64,000 bases of DNA, taken from positions 1 to 64,000 of the forward strand of contig DASVEE010000014.1 of assembly GCA_036380735.1 (NCBI GenBank), read 5' to 3'. The notes under the pieces were generated by a model. The model was not told the DNA's origin. It made no database searches and saw nothing but the letters and a program-made list of their open reading frames with translations. The stretch is from DASVEE01 sp036380735 (lineage in GTDB: Bacteria > Acidobacteriota > Thermoanaerobaculia > Gp7-AA8). Below, one piece after another: positions 1 to 9,246 of the stretch. The translations under genes and the position numbers were made by a program. Every line of letters begins with the position of its first letter. The first letter of the stretch is position 1.

Positions 1-142
1 TTGTTGCCTCAGGCCCGGCGCACGGCGTCGCGATCAACACGTTAGTACGCAGGGTCGACTGAGGCTTGGCCAACAAGCGCCGCGGGTCGCACCCGCCCGC
101 CGGAGGCCTCCCGGTCGTGTCTCTTGCGGCGCTACGACAAAG
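1..142. other. Intergenic edge with imperfect inverted repeat
   Basis: No gene is visible between the window edge and the 3' end of the first minus-strand gene. Positions 1-13 and 59-76 (CTGAGGCTTGGCCAACAA) are imperfect reverse complements. Positions 99-118 match 1592-1611 (GCCGGAGGCCTCCCGRTCGT). In both places this short repeat lies just past the stop codon of a minus-strand gene. Confidence 0.4.
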
Positions 143-1516
143 CTAGCCAGTCCATGCGTCCATGTGGTCCAGGACGTCGTCGATGGATAGCAGGCGTTCC
201 TCTCCATTCGGCGCGCGGAACACGCCGTGGTACCAGCCGCGGACGGCGATGGGGGTCAGCAGCTCGTCGTCGATGCGGAGGCGTTTGCCGCTGGCGAGTT
301 TGAGGAACACCTTCTCGTACTCGGAGCGTGTGAGGCGCGGGGAGGGTTGGGGGAGGTCGGCACGGCGGTCGCGGGTCTTGCGCTCGTCGTGACGGCGATC
401 GGTCGCTTCGCCGCGCCAGGGCGGGGCGAGCTTCTCCTCGACGTCGGCTTTGCGGCGGCGGGGAGCGTCGTCTTCACCCTCATCGTCGCGCATGAGCGGG
501 GCGAAGTTCTGCAGCTCCGGGAGCGCGGAGCCCCAGCGCGTCGTGTGGCCGACGTCGTCGTACGCCGGCGGACGATCGGGGAGGTCGAGCAGCGACGGCG
601 TTTCACCGCGCAGGACGGAGAAGAGCAGCCGGAAACTGAACGGGTCGGAGTAGCGGCGGATCGAGTCGCGGAACGCGAGCGCGATGCGATGGGCGATGTC
701 GCGCAGCGACGCATGCTGACCGGTCGTCAGCTTCCACAGTTTCTTGTTGAGATCCGCGGTGAACGGATCGGCGGGGAAGTGGAAGTTGCGCACCACCCAG
801 CCGTTGCGCGTCGCATGCTTCCCCGGCTTCATCGCCGCGATGACCGGGATGCCGCGCGCCTCGAGCTCGGAAACGAGATACGACGGCCAGGCGATGACGT
901 CGCGGACGATGCCGACGATCAGCGCCGTCGTCGCCGCCATCAATCCAGGGTCGGGCGTGAAGTCGAGGGTGATCTCGATGCGGTCGCGCCGCGGCCGCAC
1001 ACCCATCCCGCTGGAGCGACGGTTGGCGCCGGTGACGATGACCGGCACCGGCAGCAGATACGCGAGGAGCATCGCCAGCTTCTGGATCGTCCGGCGGTTG
1101 CTGCGCTCCGCACGGTCGAGCTCGAACGAGATGTTGAAGTGGCAACTGAATGCCTGCAGCCGGACCTTGCGACCCTCCTGCTGCTCCCACCGGTCGAGCT
1201 GATCGCGCACGAACCCGATCTGCTCCCACAAACTGCGCACGACGCGCGCGGTGCACTGCGGCGCGATCTCGATCACCGGCGTCACGACCTCGATGACTCC
1301 GCCATCGAAGTAGACGGCGCCGCCGGTCGGCAACTGCGACGATTTGGTGGTCCGCTTGAGCAGCGGCACGTCGATGAACGCCGCCGGCGTCCGCCACTCC
1401 TCCTCGGGCACGACTTCCTGCCCGTCGAGGAACGGCTTGAATTCGGCCTCGAGCCCGATGACCGGCATTCTCAATTCATTGCGATAGGGGAAACGTAGTG
1501 GATCGGATGGCGCCAT
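143..1516 (-). CDS. GCS/amidoligase-like protein, putative
   Basis: The gene encodes about 457 residues. Near the N-terminus a block MPVIGLEAEF is followed some 50 residues later by GGAVYFDGGVIEVVTP. This layout recalls the glutamate-binding half of glutamate-cysteine ligase and amidoligase (COOH-NH2 ligase) folds, where conserved Glu residues hold substrate and metal. A later acidic/hydrophobic block (RIEITLDFTPDPG) fits the same fold. The last 110 residues are charged and low in complexity, then end in a small domain around RGWYHGVF. If the resemblance is real it would be a soluble ATP-dependent ligase, but no substrate can be inferred. The start is uncertain: ATG at 1516 is chosen, with GTG 1534 and ATG 1468 also possible, and none has a good ribosome binding site. 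It lies upstream of nothing obviously related; tonB is the next gene on the same strand. Confidence 0.45.
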   Translation of the reverse strand: MAPSDPLRFPYRNELRMPVIGLEAEFKPFLDGQEVVPEEEWRTPAAFIDVPLLKRTTKSSQLPTGGAVYFDGGVIEVVTPVIEIAPQCTARVVRSLWEQIGFVRDQLDRWEQQEGRKVRLQAFSCHFNISFELDRAERSNRRTIQKLAMLLAYLLPVPVIVTGANRRSSGMGVRPRRDRIEITLDFTPDPGLMAATTALIVGIVRDVIAWPSYLVSELEARGIPVIAAMKPGKHATRNGWVVRNFHFPADPFTADLNKKLWKLTTGQHASLRDIAHRIALAFRDSIRRYSDPFSFRLLFSVLRGETPSLLDLPDRPPAYDDVGHTTRWGSALPELQNFAPLMRDDEGEDDAPRRRKADVEEKLAPPWRGEATDRRHDERKTRDRRADLPQPSPRLTRSEYEKVFLKLASGKRLRIDDELLTPIAVRGWYHGVFRAPNGEERLLSIDDVLDHMDAWTG

Positions 1517-1591
1517 ACGCGACTGCCGCTGCACAGAGCAAGGATCAGGCCCTCCTCTTTCGGGTCAATCGCAGGGAGACGACGAGGGGCC

Positions 1592-1611
1592 GCCGGAGGC
1601 CTCCCGATCGT
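1592..1611. repeat. Short GGAGGCCTCC-centred repeat
   Basis: Second copy of the 20-bp repeat at 99-118, one mismatch. The core GGAGGCCTCC is self-complementary. It lies 7 bp past the tonB stop codon, so it may be part of a 3'-end hairpin. There is no T tract. Confidence 0.3.
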
Positions 1612-1617
1612 CTTTCC

Positions 1618-2403
1618 CTACGTGTTGAGGCGAAAGAAGATGGTCAGCTCGTGCACGACTTCCTGGGCGACGCCGTTTTTGATGAGGGGGCGGAAGCGCC
1701 AGTTGCGGATCGCTTTGAGGGCTTCTTTCTCGAAGACGTCCTTCTGGGCGTGCTTGATGATGGAGGCTTCCTTGACGCGGCCGTTGGTGCCGATGACGTA
1801 GCGGACGACGCATTCGTCTTCCCAGCCGCGGAGGCGGGCTTCTTCCGGGTAGCCGGGGTAGACCTGGGAGAGCGGGTACATCGGGAGCTTCTTGTCGCGC
1901 TCCACGTGGACGCGGCCGTCGTCGATGATGCCGCCGATCGTGCCGCCGATCTGGCCGCCGACCTGGCCACCTTCGACGCCGTCGACGTGGCCGCCGGCGA
2001 CACCGCCGATGATGCCTCCCTCGACGCCGCCTTCCACGCCTTCGGCCGGCTGTTCGACGACGGTGACGGGCGGTGTGTCGAGGACGAGGGGGATCGTCTC
2101 CGGGATGATGGTCGGGGCGACGACTTCGGTCGGCACCTGTTGCACCGGCGCGCTGGGGGTCGAGGGGGCGACGCGTTTCGCGGCGGCTGGAGGGGGCGGG
2201 GGAGGCGGTGGCGGCGGCACCTCGAGGAGGCTGTACATCGCCGTCATCTTCGGAGAGTGCGACGGAAACGCGACCTGCCAGATCGTCGAGACCATCCACC
2301 CGGCGACGGCGAGGAGATGGATCGCGATCGAGAGCGGGAGCGTCTCATAGAAGATCCTGCGGCTGTCCTTCCCGAAGGACGCGGGGGCAACGGTTTCGAA
2401 CAT
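1618..2403 (-). CDS. tonB: Energy transducer TonB family protein
   Basis: A 261-aa inner-membrane protein that would pass proton-motive energy to TonB-dependent outer-membrane receptors such as the one at 37069-39984. Residues about 10-40 form the single N-terminal membrane anchor. A run of ten prolines follows (about 65-75), then a Gly/Val-rich repeat stretch (GGVEGG, GGQIGG) that replaces the usual Pro-Lys/Glu spacer. The C-terminal 80 residues are a TonB domain beginning YPGYPEEARLRGWE and containing VVRYVIGTNGRVKEA and AIRNWRFRP. ATG 2403 is chosen over GTG 2433 because GGAGAGGGA sits directly upstream of it. No exbB or exbD is adjacent. The Gly-rich spacer is unusual, but the C-terminal domain is clear. 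Confidence 0.9.
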   Translation of the reverse strand: MFETVAPASFGKDSRRIFYETLPLSIAIHLLAVAGWMVSTIWQVAFPSHSPKMTAMYSLLEVPPPPPPPPPPAAAKRVAPSTPSAPVQQVPTEVVAPTIIPETIPLVLDTPPVTVVEQPAEGVEGGVEGGIIGGVAGGHVDGVEGGQVGGQIGGTIGGIIDDGRVHVERDKKLPMYPLSQVYPGYPEEARLRGWEDECVVRYVIGTNGRVKEASIIKHAQKDVFEKEALKAIRNWRFRPLIKNGVAQEVVHELTIFFRLNT

Positions 2404-2481
2404 TCCCTCTCCGAACGGTTGCGATGCTAGCACCGCATTTTCAGGTCGGGGGGTTACAAAACAGCTAGGAGGCCGGGTGGC

Positions 2482-2678
2482 GTTGTCCGTTGTCCGTTTT
2501 CCGTGCTGCGCTATGCCATGGAACGCGCGTTGGACCGATAGGACGAATAGGACCTATAGGACGGATGGGACGGATAGAACCCATACCGGGCGTCCCATCA
2601 GTCCTATTCGTCCTATTTGTCCTATCGGTCCCATCGTGCCCCCGCGATATCAACGGCAGACCGACAACGGACAACGGT
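2482..2678. repeat. 7-bp GTTGTCC palindromic array with a 9-bp array inside
   Basis: The 5' arm at 2482-2503 is GTTGTCC-GTTGTCC-GTTTTCC. The 3' arm at 2662-2677 is its reverse complement. The loop between them holds a complete 9-bp array (2531-2640). The 3' arm abuts the TGA stop (2678-2680) of the upstream minus-strand gene. Related arms occur at 12430-12498 and 56125-56198. Confidence 0.75.
2531..2640. repeat. 9-bp ATRGGACNN palindromic array
   Basis: The 5' arm has about five tandem 9-mers (ATAGGACGA, ATAGGACCT, ATAGGACGG, ATGGGACGG and so on). The 3' arm has about five reverse-complement units (GTCCTATTC, GTCCTATTT and so on). Together they could form a long imperfect hairpin. It lies between two minus-strand genes. 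Confidence 0.9.
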
Positions 2679-3097
2679 CACGCCGTCAGGCGATGCTCAA
2701 TGGCCATCCGCCCGGTGACCAGCCCATGCGCTTCCAGGTAGAAGCGCACGTCTTTCGGCGCCAGCGAATACAGCACGCGATCGCCGCCGCGGCCGGTGGC
2801 GCTGAGGAACGCGCCGTCGTTTTCGCTGATGAGGATCACGTCGCCGGAGAACTCGTGCGGCAGGGCGGAGAGCAGTTCCAGAAAGTCGGCGGGCGTGGCG
2901 GCGCGGTCGACGACCACGCGCTCGATGTCGATCTCCATGTCGACGATGCCGGTGCGGATCGCGTACTTCAGCACCGCGAAGGAGTCGACGAAGATCGTGC
3001 GGGTGGCGGAGGAGTGGGAATCATCCCAATCGCGGTCGGGTGTGGAGCGCGAGCGGGCGACGAGAGTGACGCGGCGGGCATCGGATCGCATCGACAT
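2678..3097 (-). CDS. Hypothetical protein, 139 aa
   Basis: I do not recognise the family. The protein is soluble with no signal peptide: an Arg-rich N-terminus (SMRSDARRVTLVARSRS), then a compact alternating alpha/beta stretch containing TIFVDSFAVLKYAIRTGIVD and HEFSGDVILISENDGAF. It is the third gene of a tight minus-strand operon; its start lies 4 bp past the TGA of the 43-aa gene. GAGG lies in the junction, giving good spacing to ATG 3091 and tighter spacing to ATG 3097. The TGA stop is formed at the edge of a 7-bp repeat arm. Confidence 0.65.
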   Translation of the reverse strand: MSMRSDARRVTLVARSRSTPDRDWDDSHSSATRTIFVDSFAVLKYAIRTGIVDMEIDIERVVVDRAATPADFLELLSALPHEFSGDVILISENDGAFLSATGRGGDRVLYSLAPKDVRFYLEAHGLVTGRMAIEHRLTA

Positions 3098-3101
3098 GAC
3101 C

Positions 3102-3233
3102 TCAGAAGCCCTGCTGCAGCAGCGCGGCAGCGACGGCGATGACGAACGAGGCGCTGGAGAGCGCGGCGATGACGCGCCACGTCTGACGGCCGCGGCGGAT
3201 GTCGGTGAGGGTGTGTTCGACGAAGTGAGACAT
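3102..3233 (-). CDS. Single-pass membrane microprotein, 43 aa
   Basis: A small protein beginning MSHFVEHTLTDIRRGRQTWR, with one C-terminal hydrophobic helix (VIAALSSASFVIAVAAALL) and the end QQGF. The basic N-terminal half and C-terminal helix suggest an inner-membrane protein with its N-terminus in the cytoplasm. A strong Shine-Dalgarno (GAGAGGAGA) lies about 8 bp before ATG 3233, which supports real translation. It sits between the 99-aa exported protein and the 139-aa protein with gaps of 31 and 4 bp, so the three are probably co-transcribed. Function unknown; it could be a regulatory subunit of a neighbour. Confidence 0.65.
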   Translation of the reverse strand: MSHFVEHTLTDIRRGRQTWRVIAALSSASFVIAVAAALLQQGF

Positions 3234-3264
3234 GTGAGTTCTCCTCTCTCTTTCTGAGGTCTGC

Positions 3265-3564
3265 TTATTGAGTTGCGGTGGGAAGGGGGACGGTGCGGGT
3301 CCCGAACTCGTCGGCCGCCCAGACGTCGAGCGGCAGCGTCTTGCCGCCGGCCGTGTACGACGTCTCCCGCTTGTCGGCGAGAATCTCGATCGTGCCGCCG
3401 ACCGGGACCCGGTACGTCCGGCCGTCGTAGCGGAACTCGCTGCCGGGGGTGCCGACGAAGCGATACGACACTGTCTTGATCCCGCACGTGACGTGCGGCG
3501 CCGTGACCGGCTTCGGCGGGGCGAGATTCAACTGAAGGGTGAGCGCTGCGACGAGGACGAGCAT
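3265..3564 (-). CDS. Small exported hypothetical protein, 99 aa
   Basis: Residues 1-17 (MLVLVAALTLQLNLAPP) look like a signal peptide or short anchor. The rest is a small beta-rich domain with CGIKTVSYRFVG, EFRYDGRTYRVPVGGTIEI and DVWAADEFGTRTVP. ATG 3564 is preferred over the longer frame because GGAGGAGA lies about 10 bp upstream. It is the first gene of a minus-strand trio and is divergent from the response regulator at 3722. I do not recognise the family. Confidence 0.65.
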   Translation of the reverse strand: MLVLVAALTLQLNLAPPKPVTAPHVTCGIKTVSYRFVGTPGSEFRYDGRTYRVPVGGTIEILADKRETSYTAGGKTLPLDVWAADEFGTRTVPLPTATQ

Positions 3565-3721
3565 TCGAGTTTTTCTCCTCCGTTTCGGACCGGTTCCCCC
3601 TAGTCCAAACGCGGTACCAATGTGTCCAACGTGCGGTATCGTCTGTCGAATCAATGGCTTAGATGCAAATCCTCAAATGAGGGCGCGTTCAAAATTCGTA
3701 CACGTGTATGATGTGCGTGCG

Positions 3722-5095
3722 ATGACTGAGCTCAGAAACCGGATTTTGATCGTCGACGACGATCCGCAGATCTCCGCCGGCCTCTCCGCCCTCCTCATGG
3801 ATGAGTGGGATGTCCGTTCCGCCGCCTCAGGCAAGGAGGCGATGATCGCCTTCAGTGAGTTTTCCCCGGACGTCGTACTCCTGGACGTCCAGCTTCCGGA
3901 CATTTCGGGCATCGACCTGCTGCATCAGTTGAAGATGTACTCCGAGACGACGGCCATCATCATGATGTCCGGCGTCGGGAACCTGGAGCGCGTCATCGAG
4001 TCGATGAAGCTCGGCGCCGAGACCTTCCTCCAGAAACCGTTCGATTTCGATACGCTGACGCTGACTCTCGAACAGGTCTCGCGCATGATCGGCACGCGCC
4101 GTGAGCTGATGGCGCTCCGCCGCGGCGACGCGAAGGACGTCGAGAAGCTCCCCGGCGTCTCTCCCGCCATCGCCCACCTCAACCAGATCCTCGGGCAGAT
4201 CGCCCGGGCACCGTCGCCCGTCCTGGTAGAAGGGGAGTCGGGCACGGGCAAGGGCGTGATCGCGCGTCTCATCCACAACCGTTCGGCGCGCGCCCGGGCG
4301 CCGTTCGTCGATCTCAACTGCGCCGGTCTGTCGAAGGAGCTGCTCGAATCGGAGCTGTTCGGCCACGAGCGCGGCGCCTTCACGAACGCCATGAACCAGA
4401 AGCCGGGGCTCTTCGAGATCGCCGGCGAAGGGACGCTGTTCCTCGACGAGATCGGCGAGATGGAGCTGACGGTGCAGGCGCGGCTGCTCAAGGCGCTTGA
4501 AGAGAAGCGTTTCCGCCGCGTGGGCGGCATCCGCGACCTGCGCGCCGACTTCCGCCTGATCGCCGCGACGAACCGCGATCTGGCGGCGGAGGTGGCGGCC
4601 GGGCGGTTCCGCGGCGACCTCTATTACAGGCTCAATGTGGTGAAGCTGCGGATGCCGCCGCTGCGCGAGCGGATGGAGGATCTGCCGATCCTCGTGCAGG
4701 AGATCCTCAAGCCGCTGTCGAAAGAGATGGCGCGCTCGCAGCCGCGCGTCAGTGCGCGAGCGTTGAAGAAGCTCGAGACCTATCCGTGGCCGGGCAACGT
4801 CCGCGAGCTGCGGAACGTGCTGGAGCGCGCGCTCCTCACGCTCACCGGCGACGAGATTCGCAGCGAGGATCTGACCATCGAGGGCGGCACGCCGCAGGTG
4901 GCCGCGAAGTCGGGCGCGCTGCCGGCGGAGGAGTGGGACATCCAGCCGCTCGATCAGGTGATCGCGCAGTACGTCGCCGCGTCGGTGCAGGCGACTGGAG
5001 GCAACGTGCGCAAGGCAGCGCGCTCCCTTCAGATCAGCCCGTCTACGCTGTACGCGCGGCTGAAGGACGCGGAGCCCTCGGGTGGCGTTCGCTAG
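3722..5095 (+). CDS. Sigma-54-type response regulator (NtrC family) with GAFTNA motif
   Basis: A 457-aa two-component regulator. Residues 1-120 form a receiver domain with acidic pocket VDDD, phosphoacceptor Asp55 (VVLLDVQLPD) and conserved Lys in LQKPF. The AAA+ domain follows, with Walker A GESGTGKG (about 171-178) and Walker B LFLDEIGEM. A Fis-type helix-turn-helix ends the protein (GGNVRKAARSLQISPSTLYARL). The motif that normally contacts sigma-54, GAFTGA, reads GAFTNA here (about 218-223), so sigma-54 activation cannot be assumed. No histidine kinase is adjacent. The start is ATG 3722; an upstream in-frame ATG would add MCPTCGIVC, which looks accidental. metK follows 56 bp downstream and may be independent. 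Confidence 0.9.
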   Translation: MTELRNRILIVDDDPQISAGLSALLMDEWDVRSAASGKEAMIAFSEFSPDVVLLDVQLPDISGIDLLHQLKMYSETTAIIMMSGVGNLERVIESMKLGAETFLQKPFDFDTLTLTLEQVSRMIGTRRELMALRRGDAKDVEKLPGVSPAIAHLNQILGQIARAPSPVLVEGESGTGKGVIARLIHNRSARARAPFVDLNCAGLSKELLESELFGHERGAFTNAMNQKPGLFEIAGEGTLFLDEIGEMELTVQARLLKALEEKRFRRVGGIRDLRADFRLIAATNRDLAAEVAAGRFRGDLYYRLNVVKLRMPPLRERMEDLPILVQEILKPLSKEMARSQPRVSARALKKLETYPWPGNVRELRNVLERALLTLTGDEIRSEDLTIEGGTPQVAAKSGALPAEEWDIQPLDQVIAQYVAASVQATGGNVRKAARSLQISPSTLYARLKDAEPSGGVR

Positions 5096-5151
5096 AGAGG
5101 TTTGTTAGGATTCCCCGATTCTTCTGCAGTCATTCTTAGGAGCTTCCAGAC

Positions 5152-6318
<1,167 letters not shown>

Positions 6319-6341
6319 GGTTCAATCAGGAAAACCGAATG

Positions 6342-6371
6342 GCCCCGGGCGCAAGTCCGGGGCTTTTTTTT
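6342..6371 (+). terminator. Intrinsic terminator after metK
   Basis: The stem GCCCCGG/CCGGGGC with loop GCGCAAGT is followed by eight T residues. It is one of only two canonical intrinsic terminators visible in the window, and it lies in a convergent gap that has no 9-bp array. Confidence 0.9.
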
Positions 6372-6376
6372 GGCTT

Positions 6377-8077
6377 CTACCGCAGCGCAAACACGGTCAC
6401 GTTGCCGCGTGAGGTCATGCTGCTGGCGTACAGATCCAGCACGCGGGCCAGCATCCGCTGGGAGGTGGGGCCCAGCTCACCGCTGTCCGCCGGCAGCACG
6501 GCGACGTGCGTGATGCCGTCGCGTTTGAGGCGGACGTACAGCGCATCGGGCGTAGGCAAGTCGACGTAGCGGGAAATGCGCGCGCTGTCGCCGCCGCGGG
6601 TGCGGCTGGTGAACCAGTACGTCTGGTTCGTCCCCAGCACCAGCGTCCGCGCGCCGCGCGGGATGGTCTGATTGATCCAGGCGATGTCGTCGTACGGGGG
6701 ACGCTGCTTCGTGAGGTACGCGGTCTCGCTGGCGCTGCCTGCGAGCAGCGTGAACGGCGTGTGCCGCTCGGTGAACCAGACCGCGAGCAGCGTCTGCACC
6801 ACGATCGCCACCCCGACGATGATGGCGAAGACGCGGCGCTCCAGTGCCTGCGCGGCCGTCATCGCCGGGACGATGAAGAACGGCAGCAGCACGCGCGCCG
6901 TGGGGGCGAAGAAGAAGAGGACGAGGCCGCCGAGGAGCGTGAGGACGGCGATGCGGCCCGTCGCGAAGACGCAGAGGGCCAGCAGCGACGCGCCAAGCGC
7001 CTCGTCGATGAAGCTGCTGTGGAAGATGTAGTCGGCCAGGTAGAGCGCGCGGGAGCCGCCGAGGCTCATTGCGTCCTCGCCGAAGAACGGTGCGAACGGA
7101 TTGCCGGTGAGCACGAGGTTGCGGATGAGGAACAGCGAGCCGGCCACCACGGCGAGCGTCAGCGGCTTCCACGCGACACGCTTCTTCATCAGCAGCGCGC
7201 CGGCGTAGGCGAGCACGGCGAAGGGGAAGAAGGTGTACTTCGTCAGCATCCCCGCGGCCGTGGCCACGGCGGAGGTGCGGGAGTCTTCGCTTTCGAGCGC
7301 CACGGCGAGCGCCACGCAGATGCCGGCCAGCGGCCAGTCGGCGAGCGACCAGCCGGCCGTCAGCGCCAGCGCCGGAGTCGTCACGATCGCGGCCGTGGCC
7401 AGCCACGACTGCGTGCGCCGCGCGATCAGCAGCGTCGTGGCAATGGCGGCGACGAGATGGAGAAAGTGCGAGGCGACGCCGCCGTCGATGCCGAGCATCG
7501 TGAACAGCGGCAGGTCGGCGGCTTCGATGCCGAGCGGAAAGTACGATCGCGCGATGAGCGGCAGCTCGATGGCGCGCTCTTCGAGCGCCCACGTCCGCGG
7601 CACGTTCAGGTGCACCGCCACCTCATCCGCCGACGCCGGCGGCGCCTGCGCGAAGACGAAGCCGCAGGCCAGCACGACCGCGATGCAGAGGATGGCCACG
7701 ACGCTCCGCCGCTTCCCATCCGCCGGCGCGCCGAGGCCGGCGGTCACGCCGTACTGCGACGCCATCCACGCTCCGCCGAGCGCGCCGATCACGACGAGCG
7801 GCACCATCGTCCACGCGGAGATCTTCAGCGTCCCCACGAGAAAACAGAGCGCGCCGAAGATCGGATAGCCGAGGAGGAAGTCGAGCGGCAGATCGACAGG
7901 GCGGGCGCGCCGCACGAGCGCGCCGACCGCGATGATGGCCAGCACCTCCGCCAGCGCGAGGAACAGCGGAATCGACACACGCCGCACGAGCAGCTCGACG
8001 AGCACGAACCGCTCGAGCAGCGTGAGCGCCGCAAACAGCGCGACGGCAACGGCGATCCAGTAACGCAACTTGGTCAT
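6377..8077 (-). CDS. Polytopic membrane protein, possibly a GT-C-type glycosyltransferase
   Basis: A 566-aa protein with many hydrophobic helices from residue 5 to about 440, then a soluble C-terminal domain (YDDIAWINQTIPRGARTLVL ... YVRLKRDGITHVAVLPAD). A multi-helix N-terminus with a periplasmic-type C-terminal domain is the layout of GT-C enzymes (ArnT/PMT/GT39 type), which move sugars from polyprenyl carriers. The stretch LIARSYFPLGIEAADLPLF is compatible with this, but no catalytic Asp motif is certain. ATG 8077 is chosen; the frame stays open upstream only because it reads through a 9-bp array into kdsA. It lies downstream of kdsA on the same strand, so an envelope-glycan role is possible but unproven. 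Confidence 0.6.
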   Translation of the reverse strand: MTKLRYWIAVAVALFAALTLLERFVLVELLVRRVSIPLFLALAEVLAIIAVGALVRRARPVDLPLDFLLGYPIFGALCFLVGTLKISAWTMVPLVVIGALGGAWMASQYGVTAGLGAPADGKRRSVVAILCIAVVLACGFVFAQAPPASADEVAVHLNVPRTWALEERAIELPLIARSYFPLGIEAADLPLFTMLGIDGGVASHFLHLVAAIATTLLIARRTQSWLATAAIVTTPALALTAGWSLADWPLAGICVALAVALESEDSRTSAVATAAGMLTKYTFFPFAVLAYAGALLMKKRVAWKPLTLAVVAGSLFLIRNLVLTGNPFAPFFGEDAMSLGGSRALYLADYIFHSSFIDEALGASLLALCVFATGRIAVLTLLGGLVLFFFAPTARVLLPFFIVPAMTAAQALERRVFAIIVGVAIVVQTLLAVWFTERHTPFTLLAGSASETAYLTKQRPPYDDIAWINQTIPRGARTLVLGTNQTYWFTSRTRGGDSARISRYVDLPTPDALYVRLKRDGITHVAVLPADSGELGPTSQRMLARVLDLYASSMTSRGNVTVFALR

Positions 8078-8090
8078 GGTTTCATGGGGC

Positions 8091-8199
8091 CGATAGGACG
8101 AATAGGACGAATAGGACTGATAGGACGGACGCAACCCACTTCCGGTTGCGGTGTCCCATTCGTCCCATCGGTCCCACAGGTCCCATTCGTCCCATCGTT
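8091..8199. repeat. 9-bp palindromic array between kdsA and the membrane protein gene
   Basis: The 5' arm is CGATAGGACG-AATAGGACGA-ATAGGACTG-ATAGGACGG. The 3' arm has GTCCCATTC, GTCCCATCG, GTCCCACAG and similar units ending in CCCATCGTTC. It directly abuts the kdsA stop codon (TAG, 8200-8202, minus strand). Confidence 0.9.
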
Positions 8200-9036
8200 C
8201 TAGATAGGCTCCAGTGCTTCCCGGATCCGCAGCACGTCCTCGATGATGGCGCGCGCCACTTCCGGGCGCAGTTGCGTCGTGCGGTCGGACAGCGCGGATG
8301 GCGGGTTGTCGTGCACTTCCATGAAGAAGCCGTCGGCGCCGGCCGCGGCGGCGGCTCGGGCGAGGGGCCGGGCGAACTGCGGCGTGCCGCCGGTCTGCTT
8401 CCCTTCGCCGCCGGGGCGCTGCATGGAGTGCGTGATGTCGTAGACGACGGGGGAGCCGAGGGCGCGGATGAGAGGGAAGGAGCGCATGTCGACGACGAGG
8501 TTCTGGTAGCCGAACGATGTGCCGCGCTCGGTGATGAAGACCTTCTCGTTCCCCGCCTCCGCCCCTTTCTCCAGAATGTTCTTCGTCTCCTCGGGCGACA
8601 GGAACTGTCCCTTCTTCACGGCGACGGCTTTGCCGGTGCGCGCGGCGGCGGCGATGAGATCGGTCTGGCGGCAGAGAAACGCCGGGATCTGCAGGATGTC
8701 GAGCACTTCGGCGGCAGGCTCGGCCTGCTGCCATTCATGAATGTCCGAGACGAGCGGCAACCCGGTCTCCTCCTTGACGGCCCGCAGCACTTCGAGCCCT
8801 TTCTTCAGGCCGGGGCCGCGGAACGACTCGATCGACGAGCGGTTCGCTTTGTCGAACGACGACTTGTAGACGAGGTTGATCTTCAATTCGTCACGCAGCG
8901 CGAGGAGCGTGCGGGCCATGCGGAGGGCGTGGTCGAGCGATTCGATGACGCAGGGGCCGGCCATGAAGAGCGGCGGCTGGTCGCCGCCGAAGCGGATGTC
9001 GGGAGTAATGTCGATGACTTTCGTCGTGGCGCTCAT
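8200..9036 (-). CDS. kdsA: 3-deoxy-8-phosphooctulonate (KDO-8-P) synthase
   Basis: A 278-aa cytosolic enzyme condensing arabinose-5-phosphate with phosphoenolpyruvate to give KDO-8-phosphate for LPS inner core. Family features include LFMAGPCVIES near the N-terminus, YKSSFDKANRSS, FLCRQTDLI, KKGQFLSPEE, TERGTSFGYQNLVVDMR and the C-terminal FFMEVHDNP. Length fits KdsA (about 280). It shares a fold with the DAHP synthase at 15895, but the KANRSS and DMRS signatures mark KdsA. ATG 9036 has a TAATCC box 8 bp upstream and no Shine-Dalgarno. kdsB lies 4 kb away, at 13218-13943. Confidence 0.96.
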   Translation of the reverse strand: MSATTKVIDITPDIRFGGDQPPLFMAGPCVIESLDHALRMARTLLALRDELKINLVYKSSFDKANRSSIESFRGPGLKKGLEVLRAVKEETGLPLVSDIHEWQQAEPAAEVLDILQIPAFLCRQTDLIAAAARTGKAVAVKKGQFLSPEETKNILEKGAEAGNEKVFITERGTSFGYQNLVVDMRSFPLIRALGSPVVYDITHSMQRPGGEGKQTGGTPQFARPLARAAAAAGADGFFMEVHDNPPSALSDRTTQLRPEVARAIIEDVLRIREALEPI

Positions 9037-9246
9037 TGCGCGGCGGATTATGTCATCGAGGGGAGGAGCGTGCTCCGCTGCAACTGTAACAGCGGAATTC
9101 GCGCGCGTGGCGCGGCGAATGCAATTTATTCGGAGTGACGGATAGGCGTCAACGGTTGACGCCGCGAGGCGAGCAGGGCCTCGATTCCCAATCCGTCGCT
9201 CGCTGTACAACCGCAGTTTCGCAGTCCCGATCTACATGGAGCTTCC

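Noticed and set aside
2465..2674. Short open frames inside the 9-bp arrays (YRSYRS or RTNRTN repeats)
   Set aside because: They appear in every array on both strands because a 9-bp period preserves frame. They have no starts with ribosome sites and vary with the array.
3655..3675. Sigma-54 promoter (TGGC ... TGC) before the response regulator
   Set aside because: The GG and GC are separated by 7 bp, not the required 10.
3539..3721. N-terminal extension of the response regulator with a CPTCGIVC motif
   Set aside because: The extension has no domain, no ribosome site and overlaps the divergent gene. The receiver domain starts at ATG 3722.
5096..5151. SAM riboswitch before metK
   Set aside because: The gap is 56 bp, too short for any known SAM riboswitch plus expression platform, and no conserved core is visible.
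6377..8734. A single 785-aa fused protein joining the membrane protein to kdsA sequence
   Set aside because: The frame is open only through the 9-bp array and an out-of-frame part of kdsA. The real start is ATG 8077.
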